From: Sphingomonadales bacterium
GTDB taxonomy: Bacteria > Pseudomonadota > Alphaproteobacteria > Sphingomonadales > Sphingomonadaceae
Reading direction: 5' to 3'
DNA length: 47,043 nucleotides
NCBI GenBank assembly: GCA_027490095.1
Contig: JAIXYT010000028.1
Coordinates: forward strand, 1-47,043
Of this stretch, positions 14,691 to 22,743 are shown piece by piece. The translations under genes and the position numbers were made by a program. How positions within the stretch are numbered: position 1 is the first letter of the stretch; the number at the start of each line of letters is the position of its first letter. The notes under the pieces were generated by a model. The model was not told where the DNA came from. It saw only the letters and a program-made list of their open reading frames with translations, and did no database searches.

Positions 14691-15749
14691 GTGGACAGCT
14701 CTGACAGGATTGCGGGCACAGCCCCGCTGCCGAAGCCGGCGCCGAACTGGAAATCTCCGCCGTTCCTAGGCGGCACCCTGCTGTGCGCCGCGCTCGCGGT
14801 GGCAGCCGTGCTCGCGAACAGCCTGGCCGGCGTGCCGACCATGCTCGTGGTGCTTGCGCTGGGCATGGGGGTCAGGCTGGCGCTTCCCCGGCTGACGGCG
14901 TGGAGCGCGGCAGGAATCGGCTTCACCTCCACCACCGTGCTGCGCGCCGGCGTTGCGCTGCTGGGCTTCCGGGTGGTGGCCGACGATCTTCTGGCGCTCG
15001 GGTTTCCGGCCCTGGGGCTGGTGCTGACATCGGTGGCCGCAACCGTGCTGGGCGGATTTGCCATCGCCCGCCTGCTGCGCCAGCCGGCGGATCTGGCGGC
15101 CGTGTCGGCAACCTCGGTCGCCATCTGCGGGGCCTCGGCAGCGCTTGCCGCCTCGGCTGCGGTTCCACGCCGCGCCGGGCTCGAGCGCGAGACGGTGCTG
15201 GTGATCCTGATCGTGTCGCTGCTGTCGACGGCGGCCATGCTGGGCTATCCGGTGCTGGCCCGCGCGCTGGCGCTGGATGCCGACGGCACGGCCCTGCTAT
15301 TGGGTGCGGCCATCCACGATGTCGCGCAGGTGGCCGGCGCCGGCTTTGCGGTGTCCGAAGACACGGGCGTGCGCGCCGTGACCGTGAAGATGATCCGGGT
15401 GGCCTGCCTGCTGCCGGTGGTGATGGGTATCGCGTTCATCTTCATCGGGCGAAGCGCGGCCGACGCACAGAAGGGCAAGCGCTGGCGCGCCATCCGGCCG
15501 CCGACCTTCCTGGTGCTGTTCTTCCTGTTCGCCGTCATCACCTCGACGGCCCTGCTGCCGCCCGGGGTGTCGGCCGCGGCAGGGGCGACTGCAAGCTGGC
15601 TGCTGGCAGCCGCCGTGGGCGCGATCGGCCTGAAGACAGGCTTCGGCGAGCTGAAGGCGGCGCGGCCGTCGCTTGCGCTTACGCTGGTGGCACAGACCGC
15701 CTGGCAGCTGGCCGTGGTGGTCGCGCTGATTTTCGCGCTCGGGCTTTAG
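14691..15749 (+). CDS. YeiH-family (UPF0324) putative sulfate exporter
   Basis: The 352-residue polytopic protein has about ten membrane segments. Family landmarks are TTVLRAGVALLGFRV, SATSVAICGASAALA, ETVLVILIVSLLSTAAML and LGAAIHDVAQVAGAGF. The family is annotated as putative sulfate exporter by homology; the substrate is not proven. The start is uncertain: a GTG at 14691 gives a short N-terminus before the first helix, while an ATG at 14577 would overlap the DUF2244 gene by 44 bases. Confidence 0.82.
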   Translation: MDSSDRIAGTAPLPKPAPNWKSPPFLGGTLLCAALAVAAVLANSLAGVPTMLVVLALGMGVRLALPRLTAWSAAGIGFTSTTVLRAGVALLGFRVVADDLLALGFPALGLVLTSVAATVLGGFAIARLLRQPADLAAVSATSVAICGASAALAASAAVPRRAGLERETVLVILIVSLLSTAAMLGYPVLARALALDADGTALLLGAAIHDVAQVAGAGFAVSEDTGVRAVTVKMIRVACLLPVVMGIAFIFIGRSAADAQKGKRWRAIRPPTFLVLFFLFAVITSTALLPPGVSAAAGATASWLLAAAVGAIGLKTGFGELKAARPSLALTLVAQTAWQLAVVVALIFALGL

Positions 15750-15902
15750 GGCCGCGTCGCCCGCCCGGCACACGGGCGGCGCAATTGTTCCGTTTGCTGC
15801 AATCTGCCCTGCAACGGCCTGTTATGGGCAGTGGTCTGAAACCGGTATTTGGGGGGGACCCAGCATGACCCATATCGCTGCGCCGAACGGCGGATCTCGC
15901 TG
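15750..15902. other. upstream region of the winged-helix regulator
   Basis: No established gene. It holds a possible 12-codon leader reading frame (15865-15903) behind a GGGGGGGA ribosome binding site. The region before it has no clear promoter hexamers. Confidence 0.45.
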
Positions 15903-15903
15903 A
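15865..15903 (+). CDS. possible 12-residue leader peptide upstream of the winged-helix gene
   Basis: ATG at 15865 opens MTHIAAPNGGSR and stops at TGA 15901-15903, whose last base is the first base of the next gene's ATG (TGATG). A run of seven G followed by A lies about five bases before its ATG, a far stronger ribosome binding site than that of the downstream gene. This arrangement suggests translational coupling. It could also be chance; no repeated regulatory codon is seen. Confidence 0.4.
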   Translation: MTHIAAPNGGSR

Positions 15904-16400
15904 TGGCAGAGCTTCTTGGATTGGCGTGCCAATCCCGGCTGAAGCCGGCACAGCACAGGCTTGCAGACCGGAACGAGCTCGCGCGGTTCCTTCTGGGCCG
16001 CCATTTTCTCGAGGAAATCCACATGCTCTCGGGGCCGCAGCAGCTGGACCCGGCCATGATCCTGATCGCCGAGACGGTCGCGATCGGGACCATGGAACGC
16101 AGCATGCCCCGGGCCGGCCAGCGCCAGGACGGGCAGCTGCCGCGCCCGCGCCCCATGTCGCGCCGGGCGATTGCCCTTGCGACCGGCCTGCCGCGCGAGA
16201 CCGTGCGGCGGCGCCTTGCACGGCTGGTGGAGATCGGCCTGCTGAAGGAAGAGCAAGGCGGCATTGCCTGCGCCGAAAGCTTCATGCGCGGCGACCGGGC
16301 CGAGATGCTGGCCGAAATGCTCGCCCGGCACGTCTCGCTGACGAACCAGCTGATCGCGGAAGGGCTGATCGAGTCCGACGGGCCGGTGCGCGAGGCCTGA
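15903..16400 (+). CDS. winged-helix DNA-binding protein
   Basis: The 165-residue protein has a C-terminal winged-helix domain: RPMSRRAIALATGLPRETVRRRLARLVEIGLLKEEQGGI is a clear helix-turn-helix plus wing (quoted here by its parts: RRAIALATGLPRETVRRRLA is the recognition segment). The N-terminal half is helical and has no recognisable ligand domain. It is probably a MarR- or Crp-like transcription regulator; the target is unknown. The ATG at 15903 overlaps the stop of a possible leader peptide. It converges on the aminotransferase gene with a six-base gap. Confidence 0.72.
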   Translation: MAELLGLACQSRLKPAQHRLADRNELARFLLGRHFLEEIHMLSGPQQLDPAMILIAETVAIGTMERSMPRAGQRQDGQLPRPRPMSRRAIALATGLPRETVRRRLARLVEIGLLKEEQGGIACAESFMRGDRAEMLAEMLARHVSLTNQLIAEGLIESDGPVREA

Positions 16401-16406
16401 CCAGGA

Positions 16407-17585
16407 TCAGATCGCGCGGGCGAGGGCCTGCGCGAAGGTTTCCACCTGGTCCACCCGCAGCCCGGCGACATTGATCCGGCCCGGCGGCACGGCATAGATC
16501 GCGTGGGCGGTCTTCAACCGCTCCACGACCGGCGCGTCGACGGGCAGAAGCGAGAACATGCCCGTCTGGCGGCCAAGCGGCGCAAGCAGCGGGTGGGCGG
16601 CGGCAAGCGCCCGGCGCACTTCGACGATCCGGCTGCGCATGCTGTCGAGCTCCGCGCGCCAGTCCGCAGTCAGCGCTGCATCCTCGAGGATCAGGCGGAT
16701 GGCCGCCGCGCCGTGGTCGGGCGGCATGGACCACATGGTGCGCACGGCGGCGAGCGCATGGGCCCGGGCGCGTGCGGCCTCGGCGGCGTTGGTGCCGATC
16801 ACCCACAGCGCCCCCACCCGGTCGCGATAGACGCCGAAGTTCTTGTCGCAGGAATAGGCGATCAGCAGCGCCGGCACGCGCGCAGCCATCAGCCGGGTGG
16901 AGGCCGCATCCGCCTCCAGCCCGTCGCCCAGGCCCTGGTAGGCAAGATCCATGATCGGCAGCAGTCCGCGATCGGCGACGATGGTCGCCAGCGCGTCCCA
17001 GTCGGCCGGTTCGAGCACCGCGCCGGTGGGATTGTGGCAGCAGCCCTGAAGGATCACCGCGTCGCCGGGGCGCGCGGCAGACAGCGCCTCGAGCATGGCG
17101 CCGACATCGACCGTCTGGCTTGCCTGGTCGAAGAAGGGCATCGGGGCAACCTCGAGGCCGGCCGACAGGATGAGCGGGCGGTGGTTGGCCCAGGTCGGCA
17201 GCCCGACCCAGACCCTTGCCTTCGGGTTCGCCCGGGCGACGAGGTCTAGCGCTGCGCGCAACGCGCCCGTGCCGCCCGCCGTCTGCAGCCCCTGCAGGCG
17301 GTCACCCAGGCCGTGCGCGGTGCCGAACACGATCGGGGCCATCCGCTCGACGAAGCCCATGTCGCCTTCGAGGCCGAGGTAGCTCTTGCTGTCCTGCTGC
17401 TCGAGCAGCCGCGCCTCGGCGGCCTTCACGGCGCGCATCACGGGGGTGCGCCCGGCCTCGTCCCGGAAGACTCCGACTCCCAGATCGATCCGGCCAGGCC
17501 GGGTGTCGGCCCGGAACTGGGCGGCAAGACCCAGGATGGCATCGGGCACGGGGGTGTCGAGGGTGTCGAAGACGGAAGCTGTCAT
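16407..17585 (-). CDS. class I aromatic/aspartate aminotransferase
   Basis: PLP enzyme moving amino groups between aspartate or aromatic amino acids and 2-oxoglutarate. The 392-residue protein belongs to the TyrB/AspC subgroup: RIDLGVGVFRDEAGRTPVMRAVKAAE at the start, YLGLEGDMGF, the PLP-contact QTAGGTGALR, CCHNPTGAVL, DLAYQGLGDGLEAD, and the Schiff-base lysine K248 in YSCDKNFGVYRDR. Aspartate versus aromatic preference cannot be settled by eye. It is divergent from the DUF885 gene. Confidence 0.9.
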   Translation of the reverse strand: MTASVFDTLDTPVPDAILGLAAQFRADTRPGRIDLGVGVFRDEAGRTPVMRAVKAAEARLLEQQDSKSYLGLEGDMGFVERMAPIVFGTAHGLGDRLQGLQTAGGTGALRAALDLVARANPKARVWVGLPTWANHRPLILSAGLEVAPMPFFDQASQTVDVGAMLEALSAARPGDAVILQGCCHNPTGAVLEPADWDALATIVADRGLLPIMDLAYQGLGDGLEADAASTRLMAARVPALLIAYSCDKNFGVYRDRVGALWVIGTNAAEAARARAHALAAVRTMWSMPPDHGAAAIRLILEDAALTADWRAELDSMRSRIVEVRRALAAAHPLLAPLGRQTGMFSLLPVDAPVVERLKTAHAIYAVPPGRINVAGLRVDQVETFAQALARAI

Positions 17586-17727
17586 GGATGGCCTGCTGCT
17601 GCGGTGCGGGGGAAATGGGCTTCGCCCGGCTCTGCTGTCAAGCGCGACGCGCCGCTGCAGGACCGGCTGGAAACAGGGGCCCCTGCCGTGCCATGGGTGG
17701 AGGCATCGGTTCGGATGGGGCCGGACA

Positions 17728-19479
17728 GTGCGGGAGCGGCAGTTGGCGAGACGGGTCTGGAAGATGGGCGCGGCCCTTGCGCTGCTGGTGACGGCAGGCG
17801 CCTCGGCGGCGACCCCCGGCCCGGACGATGCGCGGCTGAAGGCGCTCTACGAGGCCGAGTTCAAGTGGCGGCGGGCCGAAGACGCGCGGACGCTGGATTT
17901 CGGGCCGCAGTCGCTGACCGACCGGCTTCCGCGGGTGGACCCGGCCTCGCAGGCGCGGCGGCTCGCCTATTGGGAGAAGGTGCTGGCCGAACTCGACCGC
18001 ATCCCCCCCGACAGGCTGTCCCCGCAAGAGCGCGTCAACGCCCAGGTGTTCCGCACGGCCATCGAGATCGAGGCCAACCAGGTGCGCTGGCGGCTGCACG
18101 AGATCCCCTTCAACACCGACAGTTTCTTCTGGACGCTGGCGCCCTCGCGCGGCCGGGGCTTCCAGACCGCGGACGAATACCGCCGCTACATCGGGCGGAT
18201 GCGCGACATCCCGCGCCACTTCGACGAGCATATCGCCAACATGCGCACCGGCCTGAAGCGCGGCTTCAGCAACCCGAAGGTCACGCTGGAGGGACGCGAC
18301 AAGACGGTCGAGCCCTACCTCGCGACAGACGAGACCAACCCGCTTTGGGGGCCCTTTGCGGCCATGCCGGCGGCCATTCCGGCCGACGAGCAGGCGCAGC
18401 TGAAGGCGGAGGGCGCGTCCGTGATCCGCGACGTGGCCGCGCCCGCCTATGGCCGGCTGCTGACGATGCTGCGCAGCGAATACTGGCCCGGCGCGCGCGC
18501 GACGACGGCTGCCTCCGATCTGCCGCAGGGGCGGGCCTTCTACCGGGCCATGGTGCGGGATTACACCACGACGGAGCTGACCCCGGCCGAGATCCACGCG
18601 ATCGGCCTGAAGGAGGTCGCGCGCATCAAGGCCGACATGGAAGCGACCATGCGCAGCACGGGCTTCAAGGGAACCCTTCCCGAGTTCATGCTGTTCCTGC
18701 GCACCGACCCGCAATTCTACGCGAAGACACCCGAACAATTGCTCGGCAAGGCCGCCTGGGTGGTGATGAAGGCCAATGGCCGCATGAACGAGACGGTGGG
18801 CAAGCTGCCGCGCTTCCGCCACGGGATCATTCCCGTGCCGCCGGAGATCGCGCCCATCTACACCAGCGGCCGCGGCGGCCTGCAGAACTGCCTGTTCAAC
18901 ACCTACCGGCTGGAAAGCCGCCCGCTCTACACACTGCCCGCGCTCGCGCTGCACGAATGCACGCCGGGCCACAGCTTCCAGGCCGCACTGGCGCTGGAAG
19001 CCCCGGAACAGCCCGATTTCCGCAAGGAGCTCTACTTCTCGGGCTATGGCGAGGGCTGGGGTCTCTACACCGAGTGGCTGGGCCAGCAGATGGGGATCTA
19101 CGAAACGCCCTACGAGGAATTCGGCCGCCAGACCTACGAGATGTGGCGCGCCGTCCGCCTGGTGATCGACACCGGCCTCCACGAATATGGCTGGTCGCGC
19201 GAACAGGCGCTCGCCTATTTCCGCGAGCATGTCGCGCTCTCTGAGCTCGAGATCGTGAACGAAGTCGACCGCTACATCAGCTGGCCGGGCCAGGCGCTCG
19301 CCTACAAGCTGGGCGAGCTGACCATCCGCAAGCTGCGGGCGGAGGCGGAGACGAAGCTGGGGCCGAAGTTCGACCAGCGCGGCTTCCACGACGTGATCCT
19401 GGGGCTTGGCGCGGTGCCGCTGCCGGTGCTCGAATCCGAGGTCCGGCGCTGGATCGACGAGACCGCCGCAAAGGCCTGA
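17728..19479 (+). CDS. DUF885 family protein (probable secreted metallopeptidase)
   Basis: The 583-residue protein has a signal peptide (RERQLARRVWK, then GAALALLVTAGASAA). The long helical DUF885 body carries H409-E-C-T-P-G-H415 (ALHECTPGHSFQ) and YGEGWGLYTEWLG, the family's presumed zinc site. Members are described as carboxypeptidase-like. The GTG at 17728 is chosen because the ATG at 17764 would leave the signal peptide without its basic N-terminal region; both are possible. A hairpin CCCGTC/GACGGG lies 16 bases after its stop. bchE follows with a 76-base gap and separate regulatory sites. Confidence 0.82.
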   Translation: MRERQLARRVWKMGAALALLVTAGASAATPGPDDARLKALYEAEFKWRRAEDARTLDFGPQSLTDRLPRVDPASQARRLAYWEKVLAELDRIPPDRLSPQERVNAQVFRTAIEIEANQVRWRLHEIPFNTDSFFWTLAPSRGRGFQTADEYRRYIGRMRDIPRHFDEHIANMRTGLKRGFSNPKVTLEGRDKTVEPYLATDETNPLWGPFAAMPAAIPADEQAQLKAEGASVIRDVAAPAYGRLLTMLRSEYWPGARATTAASDLPQGRAFYRAMVRDYTTTELTPAEIHAIGLKEVARIKADMEATMRSTGFKGTLPEFMLFLRTDPQFYAKTPEQLLGKAAWVVMKANGRMNETVGKLPRFRHGIIPVPPEIAPIYTSGRGGLQNCLFNTYRLESRPLYTLPALALHECTPGHSFQAALALEAPEQPDFRKELYFSGYGEGWGLYTEWLGQQMGIYETPYEEFGRQTYEMWRAVRLVIDTGLHEYGWSREQALAYFREHVALSELEIVNEVDRYISWPGQALAYKLGELTIRKLRAEAETKLGPKFDQRGFHDVILGLGAVPLPVLESEVRRWIDETAAKA

Positions 19480-19488
19480 CCACCGGCA

Positions 19489-19502
19489 TTGATCCCCGTC
19501 AA
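19489..19502 (+). promoter_or_regulatory. FNR/FnrL-like site upstream of bchE
   Basis: TTGATCCCCGTCAA matches the FNR consensus TTGAT-N4-ATCAA at nine of ten positions. Its centre is 60 bases before the bchE ATG. In Rhodobacter, FnrL is reported to activate the bchE operon when oxygen is low. The overlapping hairpin CCCGTC-AAG-GACGGG (19496-19510) may also end the DUF885 transcript. Confidence 0.6.
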
Positions 19503-19521
19503 GGACGGGTGCGCCTTGGGC

Positions 19522-19539
19522 TGTCCACATGGCCGGACA
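19522..19539 (+). promoter_or_regulatory. PpsR/CrtJ-like operator upstream of bchE
   Basis: TGTCC-N8-GGACA, a perfect palindrome fitting the PpsR/CrtJ consensus TGT-N12-ACA. It lies 16 bases before the bchE ATG. If the FNR-like site were a class II activator site, this operator would cover the -10 region. Only one such box is seen, while PpsR often binds pairs. Confidence 0.6.
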
Positions 19540-19555
19540 CTCTGGGAGGCCATCG

Positions 19556-21157
19556 ATGCGGATCCTGTTCATCCACCCCAACTACCACTCGGGCGGGGCC
19601 GAGATCGCCGGCAACTGGCCGCCGGCCTGGGCCGCCTATCTGTCGGGCGCGCTGAAGGCAGCCGGCTTCCCCGACATCCAGTTCATCGACGCGATGACCC
19701 ACGACATTCCGGATGACCGCCTGCGCGAGATGATCGCAGCCTCCGGCGCGGACCTCGTCGGCACGACCGCAATCACCCCCAGCATCTACACGGCGGAACG
19801 CGTGCTGAAGATGTCGAAGGAGGTGCTTCCCGCTGCCGTCACCGTGCTCGGCGGTGTGCACGCGACCTTCATGTACCGGCAGGTGCTGGCCGAAGCCCCC
19901 TGGATCGACGCCATCGTGCGCGGCGAGGGCGAGGAGATCATCACCGAATTCGTCCGCGCGGTCTCGGAAGGCCGCTGGCCCGCCGATCGCGCCGCGATCA
20001 GGGGCCTGGCCTATCTCGACGACGGCAAGGTGGTCGCCACCCCTGCCGCCCCCACGGTCAAGAACCTCGACGGCATCGTCGCTGACTGGGCGATCCTCGA
20101 CTGGTCGAAATACACCTACATCCCGCTCGGCACGCGCGTCGCCATCCCCAACATGGCGCGCGGCTGCCCGTTTACCTGCAGCTTCTGCAGCCAGTGGAAA
20201 TTCTGGCGCGATTACCGCGTGCGCGATCCGATCAAGGTGGTCGACGAGATCGAGACGCTGATGCGCGACCATGACGTCGGCTTCTTCATCCTCGCCGACG
20301 AGGAGCCCACCATCAACCGCAAGAAGTTCATCCAGTTCTGCGAGGAGCTGATCCGCCGCGACCTGAAGATCCTGTGGGGCATCAACACCCGCGTGACCGA
20401 CATCCTGCGCGACGAAGCGCTGCTGCCGCTCTACCGCAAGGCAGGCCTCATCCACGTCAGCCTGGGCACCGAGGCGGCCGCGCAGATGAAGCTCGATCTC
20501 TTCAACAAGGAAACGACGATCGAGCAGAACAAGCGCGCGATCCAGCTGCTGCGCGACGCCGGAATCGTGGTGGAGGCCCAGTTCATCGTGGGCCTGGAGA
20601 ACGAGACGGCGGAGACGCTGGAGGAAACCTATCGCATGGCCTGCGACTGGAAGCCCGATCTCGCCAACTGGTCGATGTACACGCCCTGGCCCTTCTCCGA
20701 TCTCTTCAAGGAGCTCGGCGACAAGGTGGAGGTGTTCGACTACGAGAAGTACAATTTCGTCACCCCCATCATGAAGCCGACCGCGATGGAGCGGGGCGAG
20801 CTGCTCGACCGGGTGATGAACAACTATCGCCGCTTCTACATGAAGAAGGCCTTCTTCAGTTACCCCTGGAGCGGCTCGGGCGAACGGCGCCGCTACCTGC
20901 TGGGCTGCCTGAAGGCCTTCCTGAAGGCCGGGTTCGAGCGGAAATTCTACGATCTCGGCAAGGTCGACTATTGGGGCCCGCAGTCGCGCGGCAAGGTGGA
21001 TTTCCACTTCGACGAAAGCCGCCGACGCGCGGCCGACGCCGACGTCGAATGGCAGCCGGCTGCCAGCCGAAAGCGGGCGCCGAAGCCGGCAGCCACTGCG
21101 CCCGAGAAGGTGCTGGCCTGCGGCGGCGGGACGGAGCAGATGGCCGATGGCGGCTGA
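19556..21157 (+). CDS. bchE: anaerobic Mg-protoporphyrin IX monomethyl ester oxidative cyclase
   Basis: Oxygen-independent cyclase that makes the fifth ring of bacteriochlorophyll using a radical-SAM cluster and cobalamin. The 533-residue protein has an N-terminal B12-binding-like domain (about 1-150; starts [37 protein letters not shown]). The [4Fe-4S] motif is C204-x3-C208-x2-C211 in [20 protein letters not shown], and the SAM barrel continues to about 430. The C-terminal tail after DFHFDES is alanine/lysine/proline-rich. GGGAGG precedes the ATG. It overlaps bchJ by 11 bases, forming the bchEJ operon known from Rhodobacter. The neighbour and motifs favour BchE over other B12-radical-SAM enzymes. 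Confidence 0.92.
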   Translation: MRILFIHPNYHSGGAEIAGNWPPAWAAYLSGALKAAGFPDIQFIDAMTHDIPDDRLREMIAASGADLVGTTAITPSIYTAERVLKMSKEVLPAAVTVLGGVHATFMYRQVLAEAPWIDAIVRGEGEEIITEFVRAVSEGRWPADRAAIRGLAYLDDGKVVATPAAPTVKNLDGIVADWAILDWSKYTYIPLGTRVAIPNMARGCPFTCSFCSQWKFWRDYRVRDPIKVVDEIETLMRDHDVGFFILADEEPTINRKKFIQFCEELIRRDLKILWGINTRVTDILRDEALLPLYRKAGLIHVSLGTEAAAQMKLDLFNKETTIEQNKRAIQLLRDAGIVVEAQFIVGLENETAETLEETYRMACDWKPDLANWSMYTPWPFSDLFKELGDKVEVFDYEKYNFVTPIMKPTAMERGELLDRVMNNYRRFYMKKAFFSYPWSGSGERRRYLLGCLKAFLKAGFERKFYDLGKVDYWGPQSRGKVDFHFDESRRRAADADVEWQPAASRKRAPKPAATAPEKVLACGGGTEQMADGG

Positions 21158-21740
21158 CGCGCGCATCGGGCCGAACGCGATCACCCGCGTGGAGGCAGCG
21201 CTGACGGCGCAGCTGGGCGAGGAGACCTGCCAATGCGTCTTCGCCCGCGCCGGGCTGCTGCGGCACCTCGCCAACCCGCCCACCGACATGGTGCCCGAGG
21301 CCGACGTGATGCGGCTCCACGCCGAGCTTCACCGCGCCCTGCCGACACCGCAAGCCGATGCGGTTGCCGCCGAGGCCGGGCGGCAGACAGCGGCCTATCT
21401 GCTCTCGGTGCGCATTCCCCGCCTCGCGCAATTCGCGCTGCGCCTGCTGCCGAAGGGCCTCGCCGCGCGCCTCTTCACCCAGGCCATCGCCCGCCACGCC
21501 TGGACCTTCGGGGGCAGCGGCCGCTTTTCCGCCAGCCGCGATGCCGGCGGTCTGGTGCTGCTGATCGCCGACAATCCGGCCGCCCGCGGCTACCGGGCCG
21601 AACGCCCCAGCTGCCACTATTTCGCCGAGACCTTCAGCGGCCTCTACACCGCGATCCTGGGGCCCCGCGTGCGGGTGGTCGAAACCCAGTGCGAGGCCGC
21701 CGGCGCCCAGGCCTGCCGCTTCCGCGTCACCTGGGCCTGA
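21147..21740 (+). CDS. bchJ: BchJ, V4R-domain bacteriochlorophyll synthesis protein
   Basis: The 197-residue protein has a C-terminal V4R (4-vinyl-reductase-like) domain: [64 protein letters not shown]. It was first called a 4-vinyl reductase; later work assigns that reaction to BciA/BciB and suggests BchJ handles porphyrin substrate. The ATG lies inside the bchE 3' end, so translation is coupled. It converges on the LysR gene with a three-base gap. Confidence 0.88.
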   Translation: MAADARIGPNAITRVEAALTAQLGEETCQCVFARAGLLRHLANPPTDMVPEADVMRLHAELHRALPTPQADAVAAEAGRQTAAYLLSVRIPRLAQFALRLLPKGLAARLFTQAIARHAWTFGGSGRFSASRDAGGLVLLIADNPAARGYRAERPSCHYFAETFSGLYTAILGPRVRVVETQCEAAGAQACRFRVTWA

Positions 21741-21743
21741 AAC

Positions 21744-22643
21744 TCAACCGCCCAGAAGGGGTTTCAGCAGCGGGTTCGGAAACCGCCGCTCGCGCGTGAC
21801 CGCGAGGAAGGTTTCCGACATGTCCGGCAGGCGCGCGGCCTCCACCAGAAGCCCCGAGGCCAGCTCGTCCTGCACAACGATGCGCGGAATGACCGCGAGC
21901 CCCGCATCCTCGCGCGCCAGCAGACGAAGCATCGCCATGTCGTCGACTTCGGCGGCGATCGACAGCCGGCAGCCCAGCCGATCGACCAGCGAATCGAACG
22001 AGACGCGAAGCGCGGTGCCCGGCGCCGGCAGCACCAGCGGATGGTCCGACAACAGCTCGGCGAGCGGTTTCGCCATGCCACCCGGCCGACCCGACAGGGC
22101 GGCCCGCCCCAGCCGGTGCGACCGCCCGATCAGGCTGACGGGCTGGTCATCCAGGCGATGCACGCGCCACGGGCTCGCTGCATCACGCGCAGGCGCCAGG
22201 TTCGTCAGCACGACATCGAGCGCGAGGCCGTCCAGTCCGCGCAGCAGCTCGTCCTGCGAGCCGGAGCGCAGCACCACCTCGACATCCGCGCGACCGATCA
22301 GCGGGCGCAGGAACTGCATCTGGAAGTTGCGCGACAGCGTGGCCAGCGCCCCCACCCTGAGCGCGCGGCGGGCCCGGCCCGTTTCGGCGAGCGTTGCCGA
22401 CAGCTCGTCGGCAGTCTGGAAGATGGTGTCCGCATGGTCGAGCGCGATTCGCCCGGCTTCGGTGAGCACGAGGCCCCGCCCGACGCGCTCGAACAGGTCA
22501 TGCCCCAGGCTCGCCTCCAGCGCCTTCAGCTGGGCCGAAAGCGCCGACTGCGACAGGTTCAGCCGCCGGGCGGCGCCCGTCAGCGTGCCCTCGGTTGCAA
22601 CAGCCTGGAACAGCCGCAGATGGTGGAGATTGAGCCGGGACAT
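21744..22643 (-). CDS. LysR-type regulator, probably of dabBA
   Basis: The 299-residue regulator has an N-terminal winged helix-turn-helix (about 5-62: NLHHLRLFQAVATEGTLTGA, ARRLNLSQSALSAQLKALEA) and a C-terminal effector domain (about 90-290). It starts 100 bases from dabB on the opposite strand, the usual layout for a LysR regulator and its target; LysR genes also accompany DAB operons in other proteobacteria. The ATG at 22643 begins the family N-terminus MSRLNLHHLR; the frame is open further upstream but would cover the promoter region. The effector is unknown; a carbon-status signal is inferred. Confidence 0.88.
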   Translation of the reverse strand: MSRLNLHHLRLFQAVATEGTLTGAARRLNLSQSALSAQLKALEASLGHDLFERVGRGLVLTEAGRIALDHADTIFQTADELSATLAETGRARRALRVGALATLSRNFQMQFLRPLIGRADVEVVLRSGSQDELLRGLDGLALDVVLTNLAPARDAASPWRVHRLDDQPVSLIGRSHRLGRAALSGRPGGMAKPLAELLSDHPLVLPAPGTALRVSFDSLVDRLGCRLSIAAEVDDMAMLRLLAREDAGLAVIPRIVVQDELASGLLVEAARLPDMSETFLAVTRERRFPNPLLKPLLGG

Positions 22644-22743
22644 ACTTCCATGAAAGCGAACGTTTCGACCTATAATATGTAATTTTATCGAAGGCACGCA
22701 AGCCCTAGGTGCCGGCAACCGACACCCCTGCCGGAGACTGCCG
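22644..22743. promoter_or_regulatory. divergent LysR/dabB promoter region
   Basis: This 100-base gap includes an AT-rich patch unlike its surroundings. It contains a perfect -10 hexamer TATAAT (22671-22676) directed to dabB without a good -35, as expected for an activator-dependent promoter. An inverted repeat GAAA-N7-TTTC (about 22652-22666) lies where a LysR dimer could bind. GGAGA six bases before the dabB ATG is its ribosome binding site. Confidence 0.5.

Noticed and set aside
17638-19581. 647-codon minus-strand frame antisense to the DUF885 gene
   Set aside because: No recognisable domain; it spans the bchE regulatory region and the opposite strand of a confident gene.
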